From Glycine soja (Eukaryota > Streptophyta > Magnoliopsida > Fabales > Fabaceae): DNA of 64,000 nt. Each line of letters starts with the position of its first letter. The stretch's first letter is position 1. The notes beneath the pieces are model-generated. The model made no database searches and was not told the origin of the DNA. It saw only the letters and a program-made list of their open reading frames with translations. Both the position numbers and the translations under genes were made by a program. The stretch is taken from NCBI RefSeq assembly GCF_004193775.1, contig NC_041002.1, positions 6,063,261-6,127,260 of the forward strand, read 5' to 3'. Positions 38,837 through 48,930 of the stretch are shown here, in pieces.

Positions 38837-40480
38837 TTCCCTTCCCCCTTGAAAAGGATTTGACCTCAAATCCCGAGGTTTTTGAAACTCTAAGCTTTTT
38901 TCTTCAACACCTGTAAAAAGAACAAAAACATATGTATTAGTGGTGTTTGGTATGTTGAAGTAAGGTAAGGTCTGAAAATCCATTTCCTGGGCATCTTCCC
39001 ATGAAGGAACATGGTTCCTCACCAACTGAATGAGTGGTGCTACAAGTATAGAAAAATATGGGACAAACCTTTTGTAAAAGTTTGTTAAGTCATGGAAGCC
39101 CCAAATTTTTCTTATACTTGGTGGAGTGGGCCACTCAAGAATGACATTTATTCTCTTAGGGTTCATGGGAACCCCTTTATCACTATTTAAAAAAATTAAG
39201 AAAAGTAATGCAATAAAACATACATTTTTTTGTATTTTCATGTTGATTATTCCTACCAAAAAGTTTGACAAACCTAAGGTGTCCCATATAAGTACCTAAG
39301 TTTGTATTGAAACTAAAAATAAGAACAAACCTACCTAATAAGTCCTTATGTACACAAATCATGAAGATGTTGGGTGCACAAGTGATTTTACAAAAGAGGG
39401 TTGCACTACTCAAAACATTCATCATACCACCTATTTTAGGGATTTGATGTCTAATAATACCTATTTTGGGCACCAACAAAGCACAAGGATTTAAGCTCTT
39501 GCGAACCAAACCCCCATCCAACAAATCCTTTACTTGAGGAATAAACTCAAGCCTAAGAGGTGTGGCAATGCTAACAAGTGTCTTTTCACAAAGAAGAAAA
39601 TGTGGAGGTTGTCTAAGAGGGGAAATAACTTTAATATTTGTCTTTATTTCAAAATGTCTTTCCTTCTTAGCTAACCTCTTGGAGGAGACACTTACCTCCT
39701 TACACTCCTCCTTAATCATTAAAGGTTGTTCTTCTTCTTGGGGTAGATTTCTTTACTAGATTTTTCCCCTTTTGCTTCTTCACTTTCACTAGAAGAAGGT
39801 GAAGTAGTAGCCTCATCTTGGCTACTATAAATGTCTTGGCCCCTCATAATCATGGTTTTCTTGGTGGGGCATTGAGAAGTAATGTGTCCTCTTCCAAGAC
39901 ATTTAAAGTACTTCATGGAGCTAGTCTTCTCTTGCATACTAGCCTTAAGGGGTTGCTTTTCTATTGTCTTCCCCTTATCATCTTTGGGCTTAGAAAGAGT
40001 CACCCCTAAGATGCCTTGACCTTGGTCTTTCTTTGGATAAGAGTGAAAGCCATAAGATTTTGAAGTAGACTTCCTTTTAAGTTATTGCTCTACCCTTATT
40101 TCCTAATCTAAGTTAGCCTCTACATTGTCCTTCCTATGGAAGTATGGGAGGTTAATGTTATCCTCTTGAGGCTTTCTTTCCTTTTCTCTCATATGGGAGT
40201 GAGGTCTAAGATGTGACTGATGCCTTCCTTCATAATAGTCACGAAGTTCTTCACTTAGGCTTTTGCAAGAGTTATGACTACTATAGGAGGCATGTTTTTC
40301 TTTTCTTAACTCTTTTAGTATTTTCCTTCTTTCTTCTTCCCTTATTTTCTCTTTTTTTTCATTTTTCTTTTCTCTCTTGTTTTTCTTTCTACAACTTAAG
40401 GGATCTCAGCTCATCTAATATTTTATACAAGGGGTCCTTAGGAGTAGAACCCTCACCATTAATACTAGATGAAGAATGAA
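38837..40480 (-). pseudogene. Gypsy gag-pol remnant
   Basis: Read on the minus strand, the order is Gag (40480-40080, NINLPYFHRKDNVEANLD), then a zinc knuckle (about 39900, YFKCLGRGHITSQC, first Cys changed to Tyr). Then comes a short protease-RT linker and a broken RT (39183-39719: VKDLLDGGLVRKSLNPCALLV, later NLKKCMFYC-like sequence), ending with the RT/RNase H joint (38834-39271: WPTPPSIRKIWGFHDLTNFY). The catalytic YVDD-type region of RT is gone, as are RNase H proper and integrase. Several frameshifts are visible. Confidence 0.88.
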
Positions 40481-42381
40481 GACTCATGGTGGTTTCTAAG
40501 TTATGGTTTTTTCTTGTTGGGGATTTGAAAACAAAAGGTAAAAGAAACTATAGTTGAAACTAGCCAAAATAAACACTAAAAGAGGTGTGAAAGATAAGGT
40601 AAAAACTAATTGGTAAAAGGCAAGCTATCTAGGTGGTTTAACAATGGAAGGTAAAGGAAATAAGCTATGAAAGTAAGCAAGAAATGTAAACTAGGCGAAT
40701 CTTAAGAGTGTTTGGATGACCACATTTAAGGTTTCCAACAAAACACTCACAATCCTAAGGGAAAATTGTCTAAAATTATTACACACAAATAGAAGTAGGG
40801 TGACCTATTGGAGGCTCCCAACTTACTTCCAATGGGAGGCCTTTTTGTTACAAAATTTGAAAGCAATGAAAGTAAGTAAATTGTCAATTACAAAATTACA
40901 AAAAGGTCCTCAATTTTGGTGGTTATTCTCTCTTTGGTGATTCACTCAATTTGGAGTGCTTCTTAGTCCAATAGCTCTTAAGGTGGTTTTCCCTTGCTTC
41001 TTGACTCAAATTCTTCAAGGGATGACACCAATCCTCCTTTCTAATTCCCTATATGGCAACTCACAAACAAAGAAACAAAGAGACAAACAATAACCAAAGA
41101 CCAAAAAAATGAAATGAAAGCTAAACCAATAGAGTTTTAACAAGACAAATTTTCAAGGATTATTCAACAATTAAAGCAATGAAAAGCACATAAAAGCAAG
41201 CTAGGACTCAAAGAGAAACTTAGAATGGCTCAGGAGTAGAGTAAAAAAAACTAAAAAAAAAAGACTCAAGAAACCTCTAGTTTTGGAACTTGTATTCACA
41301 GTAATTTTCAATTGAAATTTCAGAACTAGGATTGGTATAAAATAGGCACCAATTATAGAACAAATTTTGAGCCAAAACAACAAGCACACTTCCCTTTCAC
41401 TTTTTTTTTCTTGGATACTGATTTTTCTGCCAACTTGTGTGATTTTTCTTATTTTTTCCTTTAATCCAAATCGCTTGGTTCCTTTTTCATAATTTTTTTC
41501 CATATGTCTAGAAAATTCAGTAAAAATTTCAGCTTAAAAAACATAGTGACCAATTCCCAGTAATTTATATAAATTCGTATGTTCAAGCTGCCAACACCAG
41601 CGATTTCAACCTAGAAATCAAGAGTAGTGTTTATGTTGCTTAAGGCTTGGATGGTTACAATTTGTGTTTGCTTATGCTCAATTATCTTGAATAACACAAT
41701 TCAAGAGAGCTTAAGACTTATTTTGATTCACAAATCCAGCCACAACTCAGCACCACAACTCAACTTCATCATAGGCATCATGTAGGAAACTTAGAAAACA
41801 AAAAAAAAGAGTTAAACAACAAGACTACTTCTAGGAATTGATTTGAAACATGTTATGAACTAAATAACATGCATGAATTAGACTCAAAATTAAAAAGATA
41901 GGCTATTAATGATAAGAATACATGAACAAATGTATCTAGAATTCAATCAACAAAATAAAAATTCAACACAAACTTAGAACATAATGTGACAATTACTATG
42001 ACTAAACATGACTCTAAGACAACATGGATTAAGTGATTTACACTTAGATTTTTGTGTTTTTTTTTCTAATCAATATTTTGGAAGAAAATTTAAATCTAAA
42101 GGTTCAGCACAAGAATATTATGAATGAAAAAAGATAGAACCTAAAATCAACACAAAAACATGATTCAAGAGTAGATCTATAAAATTTGAACCATAGAAAT
42201 GCAAGAACAGGTGTAGATCTAAGATTTAATCGGTTTATTTTTTTTAAATATACTCTAAACAGAACAAAACCACAAGACAATGAAGGATATACATGGAGAA
42301 TAAGATGAAGAACAAGGAATTAAAGGGAATTCACCGAACAAAAAGATAGAGGAAGCAAAAGAACATCACCTAGATGAAGAT
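40481..42381 (-). other. Gypsy 5' leader region
   Basis: About 1.9 kb between gag and the primer-binding site, AT-rich and without protein similarity. Long untranslated leaders are usual in plant gypsy elements of this size class. Confidence 0.6.
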
Positions 42382-42396
42382 GCTCTTTATACCACA

Positions 42397-43370
42397 TGAT
42401 GTAAGCTCCATGTGGAGCTTGTAGGCCTTGGATCTTCTTCATCAATGGATTCCTTTGTTTCTTGGAAGATGAATGGCAGCGGAATGGAGAAGGAAAAGAG
42501 AGAGGAAATGCCACTTCAAGGAGAAGATGAGTCTAGAAGAAGTTCACCACCATAGAAGGCCATGGATAAGAGCTTGGAGGAAGAAGGAGATGAATGAAGG
42601 GAGAGGAAGAGAAGAGCACGGAATTTAGTGCCTCAAAAGAGGTTTGAACTTTGAAATTTAATTTTCAAATGATCAAAGTTGAAAAAATGCACACACATGG
42701 CCTCTATTTATAGCCTAAGTGTCACACAAAATTGGAGGGAAATTTGAATTTCTATTCAAATTTCACTTGAATTTGAAATTGAATTTGTGGAGCCAAATTT
42801 TGGAGTCAAAATTTCACTAATTATGATTAGTGAATTTTAGCTATGGTTCAGCCCACTAATCCAAGATCAAGTCCAAGATTCTCCACTAAGTGTGTTTAGG
42901 TGTCATGAGACATGTAAAGCATAAAGGACGTGCACAAAGTGTGACTATATGATGTGGCAATGGGGTGTAGCAAGCAAATGCTCACCTCCCCCTCTAAAAT
43001 TTAATTGGATTGGGCTTCTCCCAATTCAATTAAATTTATTTCCAACCACACACATCAAATATTCACTTAATGCATGTGAAATTACAAAACTACCCCTAAT
43101 ACAAAAACTAGTCTAGGTGCTCTAAAATACAAGGGCTGAAAAATCCTACATTTCTAGGATACCTTACCTATATTATGGAATCGTAAATACAAGGCCCAAA
43201 AATAATGAAACCTTAATCTAATAAGTACAAAGATAAGCGGGCTCATACTTAGCCCATGAGCCCAAAATCTACCCTAAGGCTCATGAGAATCCTAAGGCCT
43301 TCTCTTGCATCTCTGGCTCAATCTTCTTAGAGTCTTCTGTCCAATGCCCTTGCGGGGTAGGATTGCATCA
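42397..43370 (-). repeat. 5' LTR of the gypsy element
   Basis: 974 bp; the partner of the LTR at 37866. It has the same TGATGTAAG and GCATCA ends. Confidence 0.95.
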
Positions 43371-43431
43371 AACAACATCAGAGGAAAATTTATACCCTGT
43401 AAAAGATCGTAAAGTAAGCAATTAGTAAGTT

Positions 43432-44810
43432 AGTCCATCATAATCTCCTCAATAAGGTTGCAATGCCCAAGCTTAACAAAATAGTTGATACCATGACCTA
43501 TTATCTTCTGCACCTTTTCTCTCATTTTCTCTTTCTCAATTGTTTCAATCTGAGCAACTCTAGCCATATAATCAACATGAACACGTGCACCATATATCTT
43601 CACTTTGTCTGTGTCCATGGCGTGTTTGCCACCAGTATCTTCGCATTCTCTATTTGTTTAGGTTGTCCAATACCAATTTTTTTTTAAGGATGAATCTAAC
43701 CAAAAAAAAATTAAAACAGGCAAAAATATTTCTTTTTACCCAGAGTAATGCAAGGATAAGCAATGCTTGGAAAATAAATAACAAGGATACTAATGCAAAT
43801 TATTCATTATGTAGGTAAGTGTAGAAGTTAATAATTTTTATAAGCATTTGACTTTATTTAAATGGCTTGAAAGCTGCCTATGCAACTCAATATGTAAAAG
43901 ATACACCAATATTCAATAAACAGGTTGAAGCATTCCTTTTTGCAAACTTCAAAATAATCCAACTTTCAGCAATATTACCCTTCGTCTAAGAATGAATCCA
44001 TTATTGAGCCTTCAGGTTTCTTTTTAATCTGGATAGATTCTAAATTGGTGCTTCCTTGCATTTGAAATACATCATTAATAAGCTAAATACAAGAAATGAA
44101 AACATGAAAAGACATAGTTAACTTAATCACAATATAGCTCAAACTAATAAAAAAGTTCTTTAAGGAATAATCACATCTGTTTGCATAGTCTACAAAATAA
44201 AAAAATTGAATAACTATATTACAAGTTAACAAGTCAACTAAAGAGCACTTCCTACTTTAGATCATTTAAAAAAGGAAAAAATCACTTCTCCAAATGAAAA
44301 ACTGCCATAATTCAGAAAAAATTACCAAATTCAACCAATTATTTCCGAGTCTTCACAAAGTATTCCAAACTCACTATTACAAAATCATCTTAAAAATTGA
44401 AAACTGGTATCTGAAGGTGAAAACTTGGTAAACAACACAGACACTACTAACTAAATCTACCAAAATTGAAAATAGGCATTTAGTTGGATATGCACAGTTC
44501 ACCTTTAGTCTCATTACAACATCCACAACTAATTTTGCAAAATGCTCCTTGTCTTGTGAGAGAATCTTGAAGCTCAAAGTATTCATTGCAATGTTCAATA
44601 AGTCAGGCCTAAATTTCTCTGGACATTAAAGTAAATTAATGTATTAAATAATAATTATAACAATGTATTAAAAGGTTTCAAAGACAATGATACAACCCTA
44701 AAATATTCCTATCCAAAGGGGGATGAAACAACAATACTAGAATATGCTTTATTGTCCACAACCTTCTCCAACAAAGCATTACGAGCACACTCTACTGTCA
44801 TTCGAAAACC
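43432..44810 (-). pseudogene. CCT2-like: CCT2 (TCP-1 beta chaperonin subunit) fragments
   Basis: Three exon pieces occur in gene order on the minus strand. About 44810-44735 encodes GFRMTVECARNALLEKVVDN. 44618-44503, with AG acceptor and GTGAAC donor, encodes [34 protein letters not shown]. About 43705-43432 encodes [20 protein letters not shown], then after a 1-base deletion [20 protein letters not shown] and [17 protein letters not shown]. The last piece jumps to [14 protein letters not shown], skipping about 50 residues found in the intact protein. The cytosolic CCT ring folds actin and tubulin. The first exons, the exon between the second and third pieces, and the C-terminal half are missing, so this is a captured, rearranged fragment. 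Confidence 0.92.
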
Positions 44811-44983
44811 TAAAAAAAATGGGGAAAAAAAAAGGAAGTATAGATGAGGAAGCATTGGAAGTTGGAAAGAAAACAATTCAAAATGGACATGATTTCATTG
44901 ATTACTTCATGAAGTTCGCATGGAAGTACTCCGGTGCACCGATGACGCATAAGTCCAGACTCTTGCTTCATAGTTTCGCACGT

Positions 44984-45280
44984 GGATTCAACTAGGGTTT
45001 GGAGGTTGGTTTTAGAGATGAGGAAATGGAAGAAGATGTTCTTCAGAAAAAAAAAAAAAAAAAGAGTTATGAAGGATGGAGTGCACGACGACAATTACGT
45101 CACGGAGGTAGTTGACGTCGAGGGTTATAGCCACGTGGACCAAGGAAGGGGCACAGACGGTGGTGGTTTCGTCGGTTTTTTTCTGGTGCATTTTGAGTGT
45201 GAATCAGAGTAAGGATGCAGTGGGGGCGAAGCGAATTGGGGGAGAGGAATTCATGGGGTTCTCTCTTCCATCATTAGATA
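44984..45280 (-). pseudogene. GATL-type GT8 glycosyltransferase, N-terminal fragment
   Basis: The minus-strand reading gives LVHVAITLDVNYLRDVIVVV and HSILHNS, then after a run of T (45045-45064), in a continuing frame, NIFFHFLISKTNLQTLVEST. This matches the first conserved strand and loop of galacturonosyltransferase-like (GATL) proteins, Golgi enzymes of cell-wall polysaccharide synthesis, where VHVAMTLD-YLRGS--AVHSIL-HS-CPENI-FHFL is expected. The CPE segment is replaced by the homopolymer run. The catalytic DxD region is absent. The fragment lies right beside the subterminal repeats of the CACTA right end. Confidence 0.8.
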
Positions 45281-45359
45281 TACGCACGAGGTGAGGGAGG
45301 CTAAGGGACAGGGTCATCTAGTAGGGAAAAGTCATAACGGTGACAATTTTGTAAATAGA

Positions 45360-45485
45360 GTGAATAGAAACTAAGATGGTTTTACAAAAAATTGTCGTTG
45401 TTTTGAGGTTTCAATGATGGCTTCATCAAAACTGTCTTTGAAATGTTGATAATATTTACGAAAATGCCACCGCCACCCAAACAAC
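45360..45485. repeat. CACTA subterminal block, right end of segment C (outer part displaced)
   Basis: It carries AAACTAAGATGGTTTTAC, AAACTGTCTTTGAAATG and ACGAAAATGCCACCGCCACC, the last also seen near the right end of element B. The terminal 60 bases (47042-47101) are separated from it by the solo LTR. Confidence 0.75.
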
Positions 45486-47036
45486 TGTAGAAGCAAGCTT
45501 CATGATGATGAACTAATCAATTTTGATGATGCCAAAAGCCCAAGAGATTGATTCAAGATTGATTCAAGGCTTCAAGATCAAGCATCAAGAATCCAATCCA
45601 AGATTCAAGATTCAAGAGAAGAAATCAAGAAGCAACAAGTCAAGACTTCATATAGGATAAGTATTAAAAGAATTTTTTCAAAAACCAAATAGCACAGTTT
45701 TGTTTAAAAAAAGAATTTTCTCAAAATTTTCTAAGTTACCAGAGTGATTACTCTCTGGTAATCGATTACCAGTTAGCAGTAATTAATTACTAGTTGGCAA
45801 TAATTGATTATCAGTTACCAGATTGGTTTTCAAAATATTTTCAAATGATTTGTAACATTCCAAAATGATTTTCAAATAGTGTAATCGATTACACTATATT
45901 AGTAATCGATTACAAGTGAATCTGAACGTTGGAATTCAAATCCAATTGTGAAGAGTCATAACTTTTCATAAAATACATTGTGTAATCGATTACACCATTG
46001 TGGTAATCGATTACCAGTGAATAGTTTTGAAGAAAAAGTTAAGAGTTATAACTCTTAACATGATTTTCTCAAAAGTCATAACTCTTCCAATGGTTTTTTG
46101 ACCATACATGAAGAGTCTATAAAAGCAAGACCTTGACATGCATTTTACAAGCATCAAAAAACACATATCTCTTTCAAATCTTTTTTATCATTGCCCATTG
46201 TCTTTCTTTGCAAAAACTCTTGTCAAAAAGCTTTCTAAACTTCGGTTTCAAAACTTTGTTTTTTTGCAAGTGGAAATTCTGCAAAAAAACAAAAGTGTGC
46301 TATCTTTTCTTTCTTCTCCCTCTTGCCAAAAGATTCAAAGGACTAACCACCTGAGAATTCTTTTGATTATTCCTTCTTCCTCTTGCCAAAAGATTCAAAG
46401 GACTAACCGTATGAGAATTCTTTTGATTCTTCCTCTTCCCTCTGAACAAAAGATTTCAAAGGACTAACCGCCTGAGATATCTTTTGTTTCCCCTTACAAA
46501 GATTCAAGGGACTAACCGCCTAAGAATTCTTTGTCTTAACACATTGGAGCATACATCCTTTGTGGTACAAGTAGAGCGTACATCTACTTGGGTTGTAATA
46601 CTGAGAACAAGAGAAGGGACATCTCTTATGGATCAGTTCAAGTGGAGCGTACATCCACTTGGTTGTTCAAAGAGAATAAGGGAGGGTACATCCCTTGTGG
46701 ATCTTTGCTTGTAAAGGATTTTACAAGGTTATTGGAAATCTCAAGAACCGGTGGTTGCTTGAGGATTGGGCGTAGACATGGGTTGTGGCCGAACCAGTAT
46801 AAATCTTGTGTTTGCTTTCTTTTTCCCTACACTCTTTATTTTTCCGCTGTGCACTTTTTTATTTCCGCTTTACTTTTGTCTAAGTTATTGTTTTTTTTTT
46901 TACTTTCTCATAACTTAATAGTAAAGCCTAATTGAATCTAGTAACATTAAGAAGGATAAATTTTTAATTAGTCAAGACACGTTCATAATTAATTCAACCC
47001 CCCTTCTTAATTATTCCGAGGCTACTTGATCCAACA
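45486..47036 (+). mobile_element. Solo LTR, Sirevirus (SIRE1)-like
   Basis: It starts TGTAGAAGCAAGCTTC, ends CTACTTGATCCAACA, and has a perfect 5 bp target duplication ACAAC (45481-45485, 47037-47041). It is 1551 bp long. It contains at least five TAATCGATTA palindromes (from 45759) and four imperfect tandem copies of an AAGATTCAAAGGACTAACC unit (46330-46530). The palindrome and the CCTTCTTAATTATTCCGAGG end are, from memory, features of soybean SIRE1-type LTRs. No internal retroelement sequence is next to it, so it is a solo LTR. Confidence 0.9.
46325..46530. repeat. Tandem repeat inside the Sirevirus-like LTR
   Basis: Four imperfect copies of roughly 50-60 bp. Each has CAAAAGATT-CAAAGGACTAACC followed by TGAGAATTCTTTTG. 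Copy number is often variable in such LTRs. Confidence 0.85.
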
Positions 47037-47684
47037 ACAACGACGATTTTTTGACAACTGAATTTAAATGCGCGTCATAAAAAGTACTTTTTTTAGTAGT
47101 GAAGATTGAGTTTTCGTATTATAGTCCAATCATTTTCCCAATCCCTGTTCTTTGGTTTTACATCTTATCACTCATAATTTATTCCAATGTCTAGCTACCT
47201 TATATCCTCATGTTCATGTAACGCCCATCAAAATAACAGCTTTCTTTTATGTATTAAAGTTCATGTTTTCATTATAAAAAAATTAAATAAAAACTTTTAT
47301 TTGTTTCTCTTTTCTTGTATTAGCCTTTTGTTGTAGATGGCATTGGGGGGGAAGGAGTGGGGCCTTTGATCTTGAAAAGCATTTTGCTTTCTATGGAGCT
47401 TACCACAACAACAAAGTTAACATAGCAATCCACGTGTTGTTTGTTTGGCCAATTTTTTCTCGGCCCTTCTCATTCTCTACTTTGTCCCCTTCCCTCCCAT
47501 ATTCAATCTTCAAAACTTGGAGTTTTCCCTGCGGGGGAACCATGTGATCTTGGTCTGGAAAGTTTGGGTTTTGATTGCTTTGGTCTACTCAGTTTTGTAT
47601 GTCTCTTTGGATCTGAAAGTTGGCAGGTTTGCTTTGTGTTCTTTGTTGGGATGGTAATAGCTTTGTTGCAAGCCAACTTGGGTT

Positions 47685-48930
47685 GTCTCTAGCTTGGAAG
47701 GTAAACCATGTTGTTGTGTTTTGTTGATACGAACATGGTAGTATATCATCATATGTTCTACTTTTGTGAATTCATGGTGAGAGCCATGTTTATTTTTCAT
47801 TTATGATTAACCAAGTTGTTGGGTTTTTATTGATATGAACATAGTAGTATATGATATATATGTTCTATTATTTTTTAGCCACATGTTTGTTTTTTTATCT
47901 ATCATTATACATTTTTTTGTTTTCTCTAGATTGGAAGTAATTAAACCATGTTGATGGGTTTTGTTTTATATGAACATGGTATTATATCCAGGGGCGAAGC
48001 CAAGATTTTTATATAAGAGGGGCCAATATAAAAAAATCATGACTTAAAAAAATATTTAAAATTTTACATGCATGACATTTATAAGAAATTTATCATATAA
48101 CTAATATTTTCTTATGAACAAAAAAAAAATTTCTAATTGTGTTGAGCATAAAGATGATATTAATCAACAAGTGCAGCCAACACATAAATGTCCAAAGATG
48201 GGTAACAAAAGGAGAATAAAGTAGAAAATTTTCATTTAAATTAAGTGAAAAGAAAATTTCATTATAGTCAAAACATATTATTTGAAATATTTCAAAAATA
48301 GATACTTGAGTCACATAGGAAAAATTCTTAGAAAATATTTGGTTAAATGAATTACACATGATGAATGCTTAGCTAGGTTAACTAAGTATAAATGCATCAT
48401 TAACAAAAAATAACTTACATTTGGGATGCAATGGAAAAGCCAATAATTATATCTAGATGTTTAGACAATAAAAAATCATAGGGATGAAAAATGCAAGATG
48501 AAAAATGTTATAAGCATAATAAAAGAAATGCAAAGCACAAAGTAGAAAGAACTAGCAACAACAATGAAAAAACTTGTGATTTTGTGAAAGCCAAAAGAGT
48601 GTATAAGAAATTAAATAAAATTATCAAATAAAGGAAAGTAAAAAATGAAGAAATTTATTTTCACTATAGATAAAATATGTTAATAAAGAATTATTAAAGA
48701 GAATTAAGAACAGGGAGAGCAAAAAAATAATTTTATATATGATATTAGGAAGGTTTAAAAACCTTTGGGGGACCATGGCCCCTATAGGCCCCCCTTCCTC
48801 CACCTCTGAGTATATCATATGTTTTATTTTTATGAATTCCATTGTGTCTATCAGTCTATAGGAGCTATGTTTTATTTTTCATATATTATTACATGTATTG
48901 GATAAGGAAACTTGTTTTTTATGTACTTTT
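47685..48930. repeat. Diverged tandem repeat spanning the exon 1/intron 1 junction
   Basis: Three diverged copies of a 120-240 bp unit start at about 47704, 47809 and 47944. Each has AACCATGTTGnTG, GAACATGGTAGTATAT and ATGTTCTA/ATGTTTTA motifs. The last is preceded by TCTCTAGATTGGAAG, a copy of the exon 1 end TCTCTAGCTTGGAAG at 47686-47700. It is interrupted by the hAT-like element. Confidence 0.7.
47989..48810. mobile_element. hAT-like non-autonomous element
   Basis: It starts CAGGGGCGAAGCCAAG and ends CTTCCTCCACCTCTG, which read inverted is CAGAGGTGGAGGAAG, a hAT-type imperfect terminal repeat. Flanks are 8 bp near-duplicates (ATTATATC at 47981-47988, AGTATATC at 48811-48818). It is 822 bp, AT-rich inside, with no transposase. 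Confidence 0.8.

Larger units (their letters stand above)
37866..43370 (-). mobile_element. Ty3-gypsy retrotransposon, deleted copy with two LTRs
   Basis: A 5505 bp element bounded by two similar LTRs (37866-38836 and 42397-43370) and a perfect 5 bp duplication AACAA (37861-37865 and 43371-43375). It runs on the minus strand: the polypurine tract (AAGGGGGAAGGGAA as read) lies at 38837-38850, next to the 3' LTR, and a Met-tRNA-like primer site (TGGTATAAAGAGC as read) lies at 42382-42394, two bases from the 5' LTR. Gag and pol are heavily deleted and frameshifted, so it is non-autonomous. It sits inside the captured gene array of segment C. Confidence 0.95.
36954..47101. mobile_element. Candidate Pack-CACTA segment C with multiple captured genes
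   Basis: The right end TACTTTTTTTAGTAGTG (47101) and its subterminal region (45360-45485 and 47042-47101, split by a solo LTR) mark the end of a CACTA element. The left end could be 28720, with element B nested, or it may be lost. Going inward on the minus strand are GATL, CCT2, an unknown exon and cysteine synthase fragments. A gypsy element and a solo LTR are later insertions. The boundaries given are the region, not proven element ends. Confidence 0.5.

Noticed and set aside
41201..41503. 100-codon frame in the gypsy leader
   Set aside because: Lys/Glu and Phe/Leu rich by AT bias, in the region where the element family has an untranslated leader.
44816..44995. Plus-strand frame starting MGKKKGSIDEEALEVGK
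   Set aside because: It looked protein-like but overlaps the GATL fragment region on the opposite strand and has no family I recognise; evidence was too thin to call a gene.
28720..47101. One single 18 kb CACTA element
   Set aside because: The flanking trinucleotides (AGA before 28720, AAG after 47101) do not match and a second right end lies at 36953, so I kept B and C separate and left the nesting open.
47441..47692. Two alternative open frames over exon 1 of the Mpo1-like pseudogene
   Set aside because: They are the shifted frames of one exon; one carries the family sequence and the other is a shadow.
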